From Escallonia rubra (Eukaryota; Streptophyta; Magnoliopsida; Escalloniales; Escalloniaceae), in the NCBI GenBank assembly GCA_033065855.1, contig JAVXUO010002585.1:94482-158481 (forward strand): 64,000 bases of DNA, in the 5' to 3' direction. The notes below the pieces were generated by a model that saw nothing but the letters and a program-made list of their open reading frames with translations, made no database searches and had not been told where the DNA came from. The position numbers and the translations under genes were made by a program. Shown here one piece after another: positions 46,289 to 57,564 of the stretch (positions are counted from its first letter, which is position 1; every line of letters starts with the position of its first letter).

Positions 46289-46837
46289 TCAAATGCATGT
46301 CTCTTTTGCTTCCTTCGAAGACTCCTCACCTGGATAGAATTGAAGATTCCGAATCTGTAATTCAAACCCACAAATTAAAATCCAGAAAAAGAAAGAATTT
46401 AACGAGAAATCCTTGCGAAGTGTGAGCAGAGGGATTGACCGAAAATGTTGGGTACCTCTAGCTGCCTTGAAGGATCTCTTGCAGTGTAAAATGGCGCTCT
46501 GTATCCCATCTTGTTGCTGCAGAAGCGAGTCGTCCCGCCTCTGCGACGTTGTTGTCGTCCCTGGGGGCGCCGCCGCCACCGCCGCGGAGGCAGATCTGCT
46601 CTTGCCTAGAGTCTTGCACACCACTCGCACCGCCGCTGGTAAGTTGCTCCCATGCTTCTGACTCTTCGCATTACTCGCCGTTTCGGTACTCTCCTCTTTT
46701 GCTTCCGCCGGTGCAGGCAATTTCTCCGTCTTCGCCGCCGTAGACGGTGGAGCCGGAGGCGGAGGAGGAGGCGCAACTCCAGCCTTCGCCGCTCCGGACA
46801 AGCTCAACTGTCCTGAAAACTTCAACTTATCCCCGTT
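46289..46837 (-). pseudogene. Captured fragment of a membrane-associated kinase regulator (MAKR)-like gene
   Basis: The minus-strand frame is open from the TAA at 46838-46840 to a stop at 46289, and has no ATG near its start. It reads [15 protein letters not shown], a proline run, [15 protein letters not shown] and then [20 protein letters not shown] (about residues 97-115), followed by KRSF. The last motif is, to my recollection, typical of the C-terminal region of plant MAKR/BKI1-like proteins, which act at the plasma membrane in receptor-kinase signalling. After residue 119 (46469) the text becomes hydrophobic and probably derives from intron, leader or other sequence. It is a promoterless fragment in the Pack-MULE, so any expression would depend on the TIRs. 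Confidence 0.65.
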
Positions 46838-46841
46838 TTAG

Positions 46842-46948
46842 ATTGTCCCTGCAAGGCCCAGAGGGTCGAAGAATTTGCCTCCTGGGTATCCTTGTTCGCC
46901 GGTTGCGTTGGCAAAGTTTTCAGCAGTCCTTGACCATGGAGTTGCCCA
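46842..46948 (-). pseudogene. Lhcb6: Captured Lhcb6 (CP24) light-harvesting protein fragment
   Basis: About 35 codons on the minus strand read [14 protein letters not shown], then [18 protein letters not shown]. This combination is specific to the minor photosystem II antenna protein CP24 (Lhcb6) among the LHC family. In the intact protein it lies in the stromal/second-helix approach region. The fragment ends at TI, then a TAA, and the MAKR-like fragment continues in the same frame. Confidence 0.85.
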
Positions 46949-47188
46949 TTAGAGAGAGAGAGAGAGAGAGGAAGGAGGGAAAAGAGAGAAAGAAAAGGAA
47001 AATTCATAAAGACTAGCGTAAAAAGACCAATATACCCCTGAGTAACCTAACGTCGTCAAGATTAATTTGACGGAGTGACCTGATTGAAACGAATTTCAAA
47101 GTTTAGTGGTTACTATAACACAAATCGATGTCCAGTGGTCAAAGTGAAATTTGCCTAATAGTACAGTGGTCAACCGCGTAATTAACTC

Positions 47189-47197
47189 AACAATTAA
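47189..47197. repeat. 9-bp TSD of the Pack-MULE, right
   Basis: AACAATTAA. Confidence 0.92.
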
Positions 47198-47489
47198 AAG
47201 CAATCCACTTGGAGTGCGTAATAGAAGTGGAAAGTAAGCAACATTAAGGTTAACAATATTAAACATATGACATCTATTTCTTGTATTGAAGCCTGATGTC
47301 CAATCCAAAAGCATGCTCAAGAGCAGGATAAGCCCATTAGGTACAAGAATCAATCCCAACCCCACGTATAGTCGATGCGGGACTTGACACTCGCCCTCAC
47401 GGGAAGTGTGGAATAAAAGGAACTCCCCTTGAGTTGAGTGGGGCGCCATGGGCCTAGCTATGATACCATAAAGGCATGGTCTCGTTGAG
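47198..47489. other. Repeat-like non-coding DNA
   Basis: Contains CCCACGTATAGTCGATGCGG and GCCTAGCTATGATACCATAA, text that looks like a plant LTR or tail repeat. I could not assign boundaries. Confidence 0.3.
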
Positions 47490-48656
47490 TCGAATGATCT
47501 CTATTTTAGATGGACGTCAAAAATACTTTCTTTAATGGGGAGCTCACTGAGGAAGTGTACATGAAACCTTCTCCTGGATATCCTTATCGTCAACATCAGG
47601 TGTGTCACCTCCGGAAAGCTTTTTTTGGTCTTAAGCAAGCTCCCAGGGCTTCGTTCTCTAAGTTCAATTTTGTCTTCACACAGCTTGGATTCACTTCCAG
47701 TGCCTATGATTCTGCTCTATTTCAGGTTTGATCTTAGTACTGTTATATATTGATGACATGATCATCATAGGGGACGGTCTTTCGGGTATTCACACTTTCA
47801 AAATCTCTCTCAATCAACAGTTTGAGATGAAGGATCTTGGTGATCTTCGATACTTTCTTGGTCATGAGGTCACCTCTCATCACACTAGATACTTTTTTTC
47901 GTAGATCGAGTATGCTTCTGATTTAATCTCCAAGTCTGATGTCTCTTCCACTGATACTGTTATGTCCCATATGGAGGAAAACTGGGAGCATAGTACATTG
48001 ACTGGTAAACCTCTTTCGGATCCTACCTATTTTAGACAATTGGTTAGTAGCCTGATTTAATTTCCTATTACTTGACCAGGCATTGCTTATGCCATTCATC
48101 GGGTTAGCCAGTTCATGACTGCTCCCTCCACCATTCACTTGGCCGTCGTTCTTTAGATTTTATGATATGTGCAGGGTACTATATATCATGACTTGCACTA
48201 TCTGTCTGCATCCTCTCTACAACTCTCTGCCTTCTTTTTCAGATCGTCGCTCCCTCATCTCCTGGCCTAGCAAAAAGTAGTCCATTGTCTCTCGCTCCTA
48301 CACTGAGTTTGATTATCGCGCTCTTCCTAACACTACTGCTAAGTTAATTTGGTTACGATGGCTACTCGGAGACATGGGTGTCCCTTCTGACTCGGTTACT
48401 CTAATTCATTTTGACAGTTAGAGCATAATCTAGATCTTTCGCAATGATGTTTTGCATGAGAGGACAATCACATTGAGTTGATTTTCATGTCACTCGAACC
48501 CATCTCACTCGTCGTATCCTTGAGCTCATTCCCTTTTTGTTCTTCGATCAACTTGTAGGTGTCTTCACGGAGTCATTCTTCAGAAAGCACCTCTTGCACT
48601 TCATTTCCAAACTCAACTGGGTCTTTGATCGACCACCTTGAGTTTGAGGGGGTTAT
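47490..48656 (+). pseudogene. Copia reverse transcriptase/RNase H remnant
   Basis: The plus-strand text DVKNTFFNGELTEEVYMKPSPG, then FFGLKQAPRA, and after a frameshift LLYIDDMIIIGD (the YVDD box as YIDD) and FEMKDLGDLRYFLGHEV identify Copia RT. RNase H pieces follow (GIAYAIHRVSQFM, then GTIYHDLHYLS) with many stops. Gag, protease and integrase are missing upstream. Confidence 0.85.
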
Positions 48657-48860
48657 TAGAGTCAACTCTGTAAATTAAGGATGTAAAAAAATAAGGAATC
48701 TCCTTAATTTACTCACTGTCATATCAATCTTCTATCTTTTCAATCTTAAATTTGCTGATTGTATTTATTGCTAGGTCAACTGTAATGCCTATATATACAA
48801 GTCTCGTATGTACTCTTTATTCACACGGATTAATATTACAATTTTTTTTTGTTTCAACTG
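48657..48860 (+). repeat. Probable 3' LTR of the Copia remnant
   Basis: Immediately after a CTTGAGTTTGAGGGGG purine-rich tract (about 48637-48652), the sequence TTATTAGAGTCAACTC resembles the usual TGTTAGAG Copia LTR start. A TATA-like CCTATATATAC lies near 48788. The right border near 48858 (TTTCA) is a guess. Confidence 0.45.
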
Positions 48861-50329
48861 CGTGGTCAATTTGTAGGGCAGTATATTATATTGCACACGC
48901 AGGAGATATAGTGGTACGCATATTATGTCGAATGCACACTCTTTCGGTAAAAGAACGAATTGATGACCATCAATAGCTTGATTTTGTACATGCTGTGAAC
49001 TTTTTTCTTTGATATGATGCAACTGTTGTTAAAATTCCCAAGAAAATATAGTCAAGATGAAATGTCTCTCTGACCTTTGTGAATGATAGTAAAACATCAG
49101 AGAAAATGTCCCGCACAATTTGTATGTTACTCTTTAGGAAAATAGTACAGATTAATTATTGCGTGATTGTTCTATCTTTGTCATCCTTTGGGAAAATTAG
49201 GTTTTGAGGGTTTTGGGATTAAATTTTTGTGGAAGGTGGGTTTCTTTTGAAAACTTAAATAAAATGGGTTATGTTTTGAAAATTTTTGAACAATGGGGTA
49301 GGTTAGAAAAAAGTGGGGTTTTTCAGATCAATTATTTTGGTCTTCCTAAATTACCCCTCCCCTCAAAATCGTTGACTTCTGTTCTCCCCCCCCCCCTCCT
49401 TCCACAAAAACAAAACCTTCCCTTCCCCTCCAATAATAGATTTCCACCACCAACCACCTCTACCACCCCCCTCCGCGTGCCACAAGGCACCACCATACCA
49501 CAGCCACCCATCGCCCAAGCTTCTATTCTAATGACAGATTTCCACCGCCAACCACCTCTACCACCCCCCTCTGCGTGCCACCAGGCATTACCACACCACA
49601 ACCACCCAGCTACAAAACCTCTCCATTGCCACCATCCACTGCTAACCCCTAGTCCTTAAGTCACCACCTCCACAAATCTTCTCTAACCACCACCACCACC
49701 ACCATCAATTGCTACTGACAAGAACAAACCACAAGTACTTTCCTTGGCACTCAAATTTCCTCTATCCATCACCCCCCAACACATACATGTGGACATTGAG
49801 GATTGATTTGTTGGATGAAATTAAGGATTAGGTGAGGGAATTTCTAGAGGTTGAAGAGGGCGGTGGAGATTAAGGGAAGGGTGAGAGTCCCCCGCCCACT
49901 GTTTGATAAAATACTGCTGAGTAGAAAGTTGAAATGGTGATGTTGGTGTTAATGCAACTTGTAAAAAACTGTGTTAATCATTTTTCTTTGGAACCAACTT
50001 TGATTTGTGTTGCCTTTTTCGTTAGAGAAAGTTGAAATGATGGTGCTAGTGTTAGCAATTACTGAAGGCAAGTCCCGAAAGAAAAGGGCAATTATTGGAG
50101 GCAAAATGGCTTCTTCACCATTTGGAGGTTGGAGGTGTACATCTTTTTTGTTTCCAGTTCGTGTAATGTGTGAACACAACTACTGCTCTTGAAACCATAG
50201 GGAAAGGGGAGAGGGAGAACGGCTCCAGCTTCGAATACTGTTGGGTACCTATACATGTCTTCTGCCGTTTGGTTGGCTTGCAAGATGAGATTTGTAACTC
50301 AGGCCAAATTTTAACCGTTAGAGGATGTT
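48861..50329. other. Intergenic DNA with a C-rich tract
   Basis: 49186-49380 resembles the reverse complement of 780-960, suggesting an end of the same transposon family. 49380-49720 is a CCA-rich tract that generates long proline-rich frames. No gene was recognised. Confidence 0.4.
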
Positions 50330-52610
50330 ATGAAGTTGATTCTCCAATGGAAGGACGTTGATATTCTCTTGCAACGCTCAGGAAGTTGATTCTCCCGTAG
50401 GATAACAAACAAAAAATACAACGCTTTTGTTCTTAAGCTAATACGGTGTAAAAAAAATGGTTTATTTTGACACAAGTCATTTTTTGCAAGAATGCAAATA
50501 TAGATATGCAAATATACTTGTCGGTTTGTGCAGATATTCAAGACGTTTCTAATCTTGCAACCAATAAAATAGAAACTTTGCCTAAGGGAAGAGCTTATAT
50601 CAGAGCACAATTGGATGTCGATTTGCCTGGTAAAAACATGGTATGGCACAAGACACACATGTTTTGCAATTCATCCACTGTATATATTTTTCAATGTAAT
50701 CAAAAAGTATCTCCAATACCGTTTATTAGCATGACAAAAATAGTACATTTGCCCGCAACCTCTATACGTGGTAACATTGTGGTGTATTAAGAATTATACG
50801 GACTGCTGACAATCACACCTGAGGACAAGCTTTAAGAAATTCAAGACCAAATTAAGTGGAGGTCCTTACGGAAGGATGTCGATACTCTCTTGCAACGCTC
50901 ATGAAGTTGATTATCTCGTAGGACAACAAACACAAAACGCAGCGCGCTTGTTCTTAAGCAAATAAGGTATAAACATGATTTACTTTCGATACAAATCGTT
51001 TTCTACAAGAATGCAAGTACAGTTATGCGAAAGTACTTGCCCGAATCTATAGGTAATCAAGTCGTTTCTTCTCTTGCAACCAATGCAATAGAAACTTTGC
51101 CTAAGGGAAGAGCTTATATCAGACCACAATTGGATACGGACCGTTGCATGGTAAAAGCATGGTGGGGCACAAGACACATATTTTGAAATTCATCCACGTA
51201 TAGATATTTTTCAATGCAATCGAAAAGTGCCTCCAATAGCATTTATTAGCTTTAAGAAGTCCAAAATCAAATTAAGTGGAGGTCGCTGCGGAAGGACGTT
51301 GACACTCTCTTGCAACACTCAGGAAATTGATTCTCCCGTAGGACAACAAAGAAAAAACGCGGTGCGCTTGTTCTTAAAAAAATAGGGTATAAACACGGTT
51401 TACTTTGATACAAGTCATTTTCTGCAAGAATGTAAGTACGGTTACGTGAAAATGCTTGTCCTTTTTTGCGGGTAATCAAGTCACTTCTTCTCTTGCAACC
51501 AAGGCAATAGAAACTTTGACTAAGAGAATTGATTATATTAGAACGCGCTTGACTAGGACAACACACACACACAAAAAAAAAAATTGCTAATAGGGTAGGT
51601 TTACTTTGACACAAGTCAATTTCTGCAACAGTGCAAGTCCTAATATGTAAAGATGCTTATCATTTTGTGCAGATATTCAAGTCATTTCTTCTCTTGCACC
51701 CAATTCAATAGAAACTTTACCCTGTTTGCGAATAAAGACGTGATTTTGGAGTTCTTAAAGCTCTTCATTTGCAAACTGGGCAAGCGTGGCTGTCAATGGT
51801 ACTAAAATTCGTGCTAGACCATAATGGCACCACGTGTATAGGTAACTGCCAGAAGTACTATTTTCGTCACTATAAAAAATGGTATTGGAGACACGAGTTT
51901 GATCCTTTTGGGAAAATGTTGTTCCCAGCCTTAGGGCAGGTTCTTACGTGTTACTCACCTGTTAGCCCCTGCAAACCCCATTCCCAGTCCGATTTGCGTG
52001 TGTTAATCATGCCGTGAGAGATTCATCCTGAGCCAGGATCAAACTCTCTATGAGATTTATAGTTGTATTGCTTATAGCTTCCTTGTTCATGGACAAAGCG
52101 GATTTGGAATTTTCTTTCATTCCATTCCAAGTGGATTCGAAATGACTTTAAGAAATCAAAAACCAAAGTGAGCGGGATGTCCTAACTAAAGTGAGCGGGC
52201 AGAGAGTAGCAATGTCCTTCCGCGATGACCTCCAGTCTACACTAATTGTCTCTAAGTACCGCTATCGATATCACTTATAATTGTCATCTTTAAATTATAA
52301 CTTAAGATTTCCAAAAATTTTGTTGCTAAAGGTTGCCGATAGAATTTCACTCATGGAAACTGACGTTAAATCTTGCATATGAAATCCATCGCTTAAAATG
52401 AACTAACCGGCTAGGCATTATCAAGGTTTGGGGTGTTACATTTCTTCTCATCCAACTCTTTTCCCCAACTTTGCCTAGAGGAAGAGCTTATATCAGAGCC
52501 CATTTTTACAGACCGTTCACAGCCACGCTTACCCTGCTTGCGAATGAAGACAAGCTTTTAGAAATCCAAAACCAACTTAAGTGAAGGTCTATGCATGAAG
52601 ACGTCGGCTC
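50330..52610 (+). repeat. Diverged tandem repeat array
   Basis: A unit recurs at about 50352, 50874 and 51280, with further partial units after 51540 and near 52480-52610. Markers are GGAAGGA(C/T)GT(T/C)GA, CTCTTGCAACGCTCA, GTAGGACAACAAA, CGCTTGTTCTTAA, ACAAGTCATTTTTTGCAAGAATG and CTAAGGGAAGAGCTTATATCAGA. Unit lengths are about 520 and 420 bp, so the units differ by indels. I do not recognise the repeat. A plastid rrn16 fragment sits in its 3' half. Confidence 0.75.
51911..52132 (-). rRNA. rrn16: Plastid 16S rRNA 5' fragment and its promoter (nuclear plastid DNA, non-functional)
   Basis: On the minus strand, AGAGTTTGATCCTGGCTCAG (ending side at about 52028-52047) is the universal start of 16S rRNA. 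It is followed by degraded text ending GAGTAACACGTAAGAACCTG, CCCTAAGG, GGGAACAACA, corresponding to about the first 120 bases of plastid 16S. Upstream, GGAATGAAAGA, AATCCGCTTTGTCCATGAAC and AAGGAAGCTATAAGCAAT match the plastid rrn16 leader and promoter region. It carries several substitutions and deletions and lacks the rest of the gene, so it is an old organelle-to-nucleus transfer. Confidence 0.85.
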
Positions 52611-53890
52611 CGCCTAAGTATTTTTATTACACTAAGCTACACATTTCTATTTTTCTGTTAACAGAGTTAACAAAATTGATAAAAGGACGATCATACTCCT
52701 AATAAACAAGTCAATTTACCTCTCTCTCTCTCACAGACACACATCGGTAGTACCCTCTGGATTGCCACACCCACTGCCGGCAAAGCCACGGGCCACCAAC
52801 CGTAGCCACCACGACCCACCACTGCCCCCATCACCATGACCTACCACTGCTCCCATCACAACCACATACTACACATCCTCAACCTTGAACTCCCTTGACC
52901 CCCCCTTCTCTCTCTCATACACACCACCTCCCGGTGAACCAACCAACCACCATTGCCCCACCAATAGCCACCCAGCAATAGTCCCATCCACTGCCGATAT
53001 CCACCACTGCCCTACCCTTTTAATTTCCCTGCCACCACCACTCAAAACAAACCTAATTCCCGATCTTCAACCAACCACCAACGGCCCCACCAACCATCAT
53101 TGCCACCACGACCCCCGGTAACACACTCTAGTGATACTGCAGATAACCTCACCACCCCCATACTGCTCCACCACGAGCCACCACCGTGGCCCATTTCCAC
53201 ATCCAAATCGGCCCACCCACAATAATGCCGGCACACCCACGACCACCAAGGCCACCACACTGCCCTTCTTTGTTCTGCTCATATCATCCTTGTCCTCGAT
53301 CACCTGCGCCAGTGGTCACCGATCCATCGACGAAAATCTTCTTCGCCTCGAGATCCACCGCTATTAGTGGTCACTGATTGTTGTTGGGGCAGATTGATGT
53401 CTGCGGTCATCGGGGTAGATCGCGGGAACGCCGGTCATCCTTGGTCAACGCCCGTCGACAGTGGAGGATGCCACTGAACCGTCGATCTGCTCTCTCTCTT
53501 TCTCCATTCCCCTGCTCTCTCCGTTTCCCTTTGTTTTCCATCCCCCTCTGTTTCTCTCTCTACCTTGCTTCTTTTTTTATTTTCTTTTATTTGCCTCCAA
53601 TCTCTCTATCCTTTTTTCTCTCACGAATTTCTCTGTGTGCCTGTGCGTGTGTGTGGGCAGTGGCTAGCCGTCGACGGTAATGGCGGGCATTAGTGGCGAC
53701 GGTAGCTTGGCATTTTTTGGTGAGAGAGAGGAGGAAGACATAAGGGCATTTTTAGTATATCGTAATAAATCAATGTTGCCATAATATTTTCTCACGGTGC
53801 CCTAACGAAAATGAGTCTTATGTAACACAATGACAAACTATAGGGGGCGGGGAGTAATAAAAATACTCAAGCGGATCAGTGTGTAGTTTA
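52606..53890. mobile_element. Possible relative of the 3.4-4.6 kb Mutator-like element
   Basis: Left text ATTACACTAAGCTACACATTTCT and GTTAACAGAGTTAAC resembles 3430-3490. The outermost text CCGCCTAAGTATTTTTATTAC is matched in reverse near 53855-53872. The interior is a CCA-rich, low-complexity tract without a recognised gene. No exact TSD was found. Confidence 0.4.
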
Positions 53891-54040
53891 GGGTAAACCT
53901 TAGGGGTGCCATGTGTATTTTTAATGCATTATTTTATAAAAAAAAATTATTTTGGTCATTTTCGTAATAAAAGAAAGTTTTGGGTGGATTTTGAAAATCA
54001 CCTAAAGTGTAGGGGGTTTTGATAATTTTCTAGTTTAGGG

Positions 54041-54041
<1 letters not shown>

Positions 54042-54088
<47 letters not shown>
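54042..54088. repeat. (TA)n microsatellite
   Basis: About 23 TA units, directly left of the probable edge of the large element. Confidence 0.95.
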
Positions 54089-54090
<2 letters not shown>

Positions 54091-54138
54091 GGGAGCTGAT
54101 CCGTTGAGAGCGTGGGCAAAATAGGAGAATTTGCAAGC

Positions 54139-54183
54139 GCGATCTGACGGTCCATCCCGAAAGATGGACGGCCCAGATCGCGT
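54139..54183. repeat. Short inverted repeat (hairpin) near the left edge
   Basis: GCGATCTGACGGTCCATC is followed after about 6 nt by GATGGACGGCCCAGATCGC, its near-perfect reverse complement. It may be part of the terminal structure of the large element. Confidence 0.65.
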
Positions 54184-54205
54184 CTTTTTCGAAAGTTGTC
54201 AGTCG

Positions 54206-54562
54206 TCCGCCATACAGTATGGCGGATGGGTTTTTTTTACCTTATTGCCCCTCCGCGCCTGTCCGCTACACTGTATGGCGGAGGACATTAAAGTCCTGAT
54301 GGGAGACAGTAAAAAAACGTCCGCGATACTGTGTAGCGGACGTCCCTAGGCTGACACCTTACCTTTTTGCCGTACGCTATATTGTATCCCGGACGATATT
54401 GATGTCTTGACACGAGACAGCAAAAAAGGTATCCGCTATACAGTGTATCGGACCTCGCCTAGGCTGATACCTGTCAGGTCTTGTCAGGACCTTATTTCAG
54501 GGACTTTATTTCTGCACGTGTCAGAGTGTCGGGAATAATTTCCGCTATACAGTATCGCAGAC
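54206..54562. repeat. Palindrome cluster 1 (6 copies)
   Basis: Copies at 54206-54226 (perfect: TCCGCCATAC, A, GTATGGCGGA), 54261-54282, 54319-54341, 54371-54395 (degenerate), 54431-54453 and 54541-54562. All fit TCCGC(T/C)ATAC...GTA(T/G)(A/G)GCGGA. They lie upstream of the transposase gene. Confidence 0.88.
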
Positions 54563-55148
54563 ATGATTTTCCCGTATACCCCAAAGTTCCCTGATTCTCA
54601 GCTCTTTCGGCAAAATTTTCTTCTCATTCGGATTCACTTGCTTCCATTTTTGGCTCCCCTCAAGCTTCGAGTAAAACTTGCTTCAATCTTCTTCAGTCAA
54701 GCAAGGTAAGTTTCCGATCTCAAATATTTTTCTGGGTGGATTGACCGATAAAGTATATATTTTTTTTTGGGCAAAAAAATATAGATTTTTGATGATGTTC
54801 TAGAAATTAATTTGTTAACTTTAAAGAAGTTTATTGTAGTTAATTTTGATTTTTTTGAGGGGCGCTAACTTCGGCACATCTATCCTATTGCCTTTTAAAT
54901 TTTTTGAGATACGTTTGTTGTATTTTGGCATGATGAATTTGTCTATTTATCTTAGTAATTTTAATTTGTTATGTTTAATAAATCCATAATTAGCAAAATG
55001 GGAGACTTTTGAGATTATGTATATGGTATCTTTGTCATCTTAAATTTGTCTATTCGTCAAGATAATTTTTAGGTAATATTTTCAGTTGAAAATGTCATTT
55101 GATTGTTAAGCGTAGTCTATATTTCTACATATAGGGAGCTGTTTCACA

Positions 55149-57428
55149 ATGTCTGATTTCGTGTCGAGCTCCAACACCCCCGTAGATGCTAGTGATCCGT
55201 ATCTAGGACGAACCTTTCAAACATTGTGTTTCTGAGCGTATTCATTGAGGGTTGGATTTGGCATTAGAATAAAGACTTCAAGAACGAGCAACGTAATGAG
55301 AAAGATATGCTCTCGCTTATACGAGTGCCATAGGGGTAGAAACCCAGTGCAAAATGAGACACGCGTAGGCAACGATGATAGTGATGACAAAATAGGATAT
55401 TCGTGCAGAAGACGGGACTTCTTTGCGCGAACGAATTGCCAGGTCAAGATGTTCGTAAGCTATAAACCCAAGCAAGATCATTGGCTTATTAGCAGCCTGG
55501 AACTGGCACACAATCACCCGTTAGTAACCCCTTCTAAGGTGAGTCAGATGCATCAACACAAGAAGATGGGTAAGGTCGCGAGGAGCCTCATTCACACAAT
55601 GAGCGATGCGTGGCTAGGACCTACCGACATGATTAATGTTCTTGCTGAACAGGCCGGGGGAATTCAAAATTTAAACTTTAACACGACAGACGTTCGTAAC
55701 GCGGTCCGAACCCATAGACGAGCCGCGTATGACCTCAATGATGCTCAAGCCACAATGAGCCTATTGAAGCGGATGCAGATGGAGGACCCGCAGTTTACCT
55801 TCGATTATAAACTTGACGACGAGCATCGAGTTAGCACAAGTTTTTGGGTCGACGGTCGTTCGAGGCTTGCTTATAAGCATTTTGGGGATGTCGTGACTTT
55901 CGACACCACATACCGTACCAACAAGTACTCGATGCCGTTTGCCCCTTTCACGGGGGTCAATCATCATTATCACTCCATCTTGTTCGGGTTCGCCTTGTTA
56001 AGGGACGAGAGCAAGAGTTCTTTTGAATGGTTGTTTAGTGTGTGGCTGGAAGCCATGAACTTCAAAGCACCCAACGTTATCATCACCGATCAAGATTTGG
56101 CAATGAAGAAGGCTATTGCCACCGTCTTCCCAGATACTCGACACAACTTGTGCACTTGGCACATAAGCAACAAATACCCCGAACGTTTGCATCACGTGTA
56201 CGCAAAGTTTCCAGACTTTAAACAGGATTTTGACACGTGCGTTAGCAAGTCGTTAACGATTGAGGAATTTGAGGAGAGGTGGGAAAAGCTTGTTGAGGAT
56301 TACTCATTGCAAGACAACGGGTGGCTCCAGCACTTGTACGAGCTCAAAGAGCAATGGATTGGCGTTTACACGAGGAGGCATTTTTCTGCGGGCATGAAAA
56401 CGACGGGCAGGAGTGAATCTATGAATGCCACGTTCGATAGTTACGTGGGTACAACTACCAATTTGAAGAGTTTCGTCACATCCGCACAGAAAGCGGTTGC
56501 GTCGTTGTTCGTGAAAGAAAGGGCTGCAGACTTTGCAACCACGTACAAACAAAGGAGAAGGTTGCTTGAGACCCCGCTGGAGCTGAACGGTGCCAAAGTC
56601 TATACGAAGGAGATCTTCTTGCTATACCAAGTAGAGCTGCAGAAATCTGGACGGTACTATATAAACAAGGTGGCAGAAAAGTCTACGCGTGAGTACAAGG
56701 TTTATTCGCTCGTGAATGACCTCGTTCCTGAGAAGCTGCGCAGAATGTATACGGTGAGCCACGACACATTGACGGACTCAGTGACATGTGTTTGCAAGAA
56801 GTTTGAGTTCCATGGCATCCTGTGTAGACACATTCTGCGCTTTTTCACCCAGAAGAATATCAGGACAATCCCCGATAAATACGTCTTGCCACGGTGGACG
56901 AAAGGTGCTAACAGGTTGCACGGTACCATTGCCTTTCCGGAGCACCCGTATACTGACTTTGAAGAATCGGAGACGTTGCGGTATAATCATCTGGTGACGA
57001 GTTTCACCCGTTTGTCCGTAAAGGCTGCTGCTTCAATGGTCGGTTATAAACATCTCCTCGAGGTAGCTCAGCAGCAAGAGCCCATCGTCGACCAGTTGGA
57101 AGCAGCTTCAGTCACCAATGCGATTGACACCGAGCCTACGACGGGATCAGAAGATGACGAGCCGGGGGAGGAAGACGACAATGATATCCGGCCGTTGGAT
57201 CCAATTATATCGCAAACGAAAGGCCGCAAGAGATCTACGCGGATGAAAAGCTCTATTGAAACGGCAACTCAACCTAAAAAGCTACGAAGGTGTGCATTGT
57301 GCAACAAAATGACCGACCACGACAAGCGGAACCATTACAAGGCATTGGGGATAAGTTCAGGGGGTTTGCAAGACGGGGAAGAAGGTGACGCCGAAGATGA
57401 GGGCGAACAAGCTGCAGTGGACCTTTAA
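55149..57428 (+). pseudogene. FAR1-type Mutator (MULE) transposase, one in-frame stop
   Basis: The reading starts at ATG 55149 (MSDFVSSSNTPVD). A single TGA at 55233-55235 interrupts it, and then 55245-57428 is open for 727 codons. Just after the stop, RVGFGIRIKTSRTSN begins the FAR1 DNA-binding domain, which ends near LELAHNHPL. The MULE domain keeps the DDE residues: Asp of TFDTTYRTN (residue about 220 counted from 55245), Asp of IITDQDLAM (about 282) and Glu of GRSESMNATF (about 391). A SWIM finger follows (CVCKKFEFHGILCRHIL, about 516). The C-terminus has a basic patch (KGRKRSTRMK) and CALCNKMTDHDKRNHY. It would cut and join the element ends in the nucleus. Host FAR1/FHY3-type factors are relatives, but the transposon setting favours transposase. 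It may be a recent pseudogene, or start downstream. Confidence 0.88.
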
Positions 57429-57564
57429 TTTTTTGTATAAGTTTGACATTTGTAATAATTTTCAGAGGGATAATTTTTCGACCGAATACTGAAATTTTTA
57501 AAAAATGGACCTATGAGAGGCCATCGAATCAAATCTAAAGTCTTAATTTTTTTTTGTAAGCCCC

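Larger units (their letters stand above)
45756..47188. mobile_element. Pack-MULE carrying CP24 and MAKR-like gene fragments
   Basis: The ends begin GAGTTAATTACGCGGTTGAC on both strands and match over about 125 bp with few changes (through TCAGGTCACTCCGTCAA). A perfect 9-bp duplication (AACAATTAA) flanks them. The interior carries coding pieces of two unrelated plant genes on the minus strand (46842-46948 and about 46469-46837), but no transposase. This is the definition of a Pack-MULE, a non-autonomous Mutator element that has acquired host exons. TIR similarity suggests a fairly recent insertion. Confidence 0.94.

Noticed and set aside
51911-52132. A functional 16S rRNA gene
   Set aside because: Only about 120 bases of the 5' end are present, with substitutions and deletions, inside a nuclear repeat.
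53042-53680. Several overlapping frames near 53.0-53.7 kb
   Set aside because: All are in a CCA/CT-rich low-complexity core, with no family signature and frames open on both strands.
55245-57428. Host FAR1/FHY3 transcription factor
   Set aside because: The transposase residues are present, the coding region has no introns and the setting is a repeat-rich element with an Ulp1 gene. A host factor is less likely, although the families are related.
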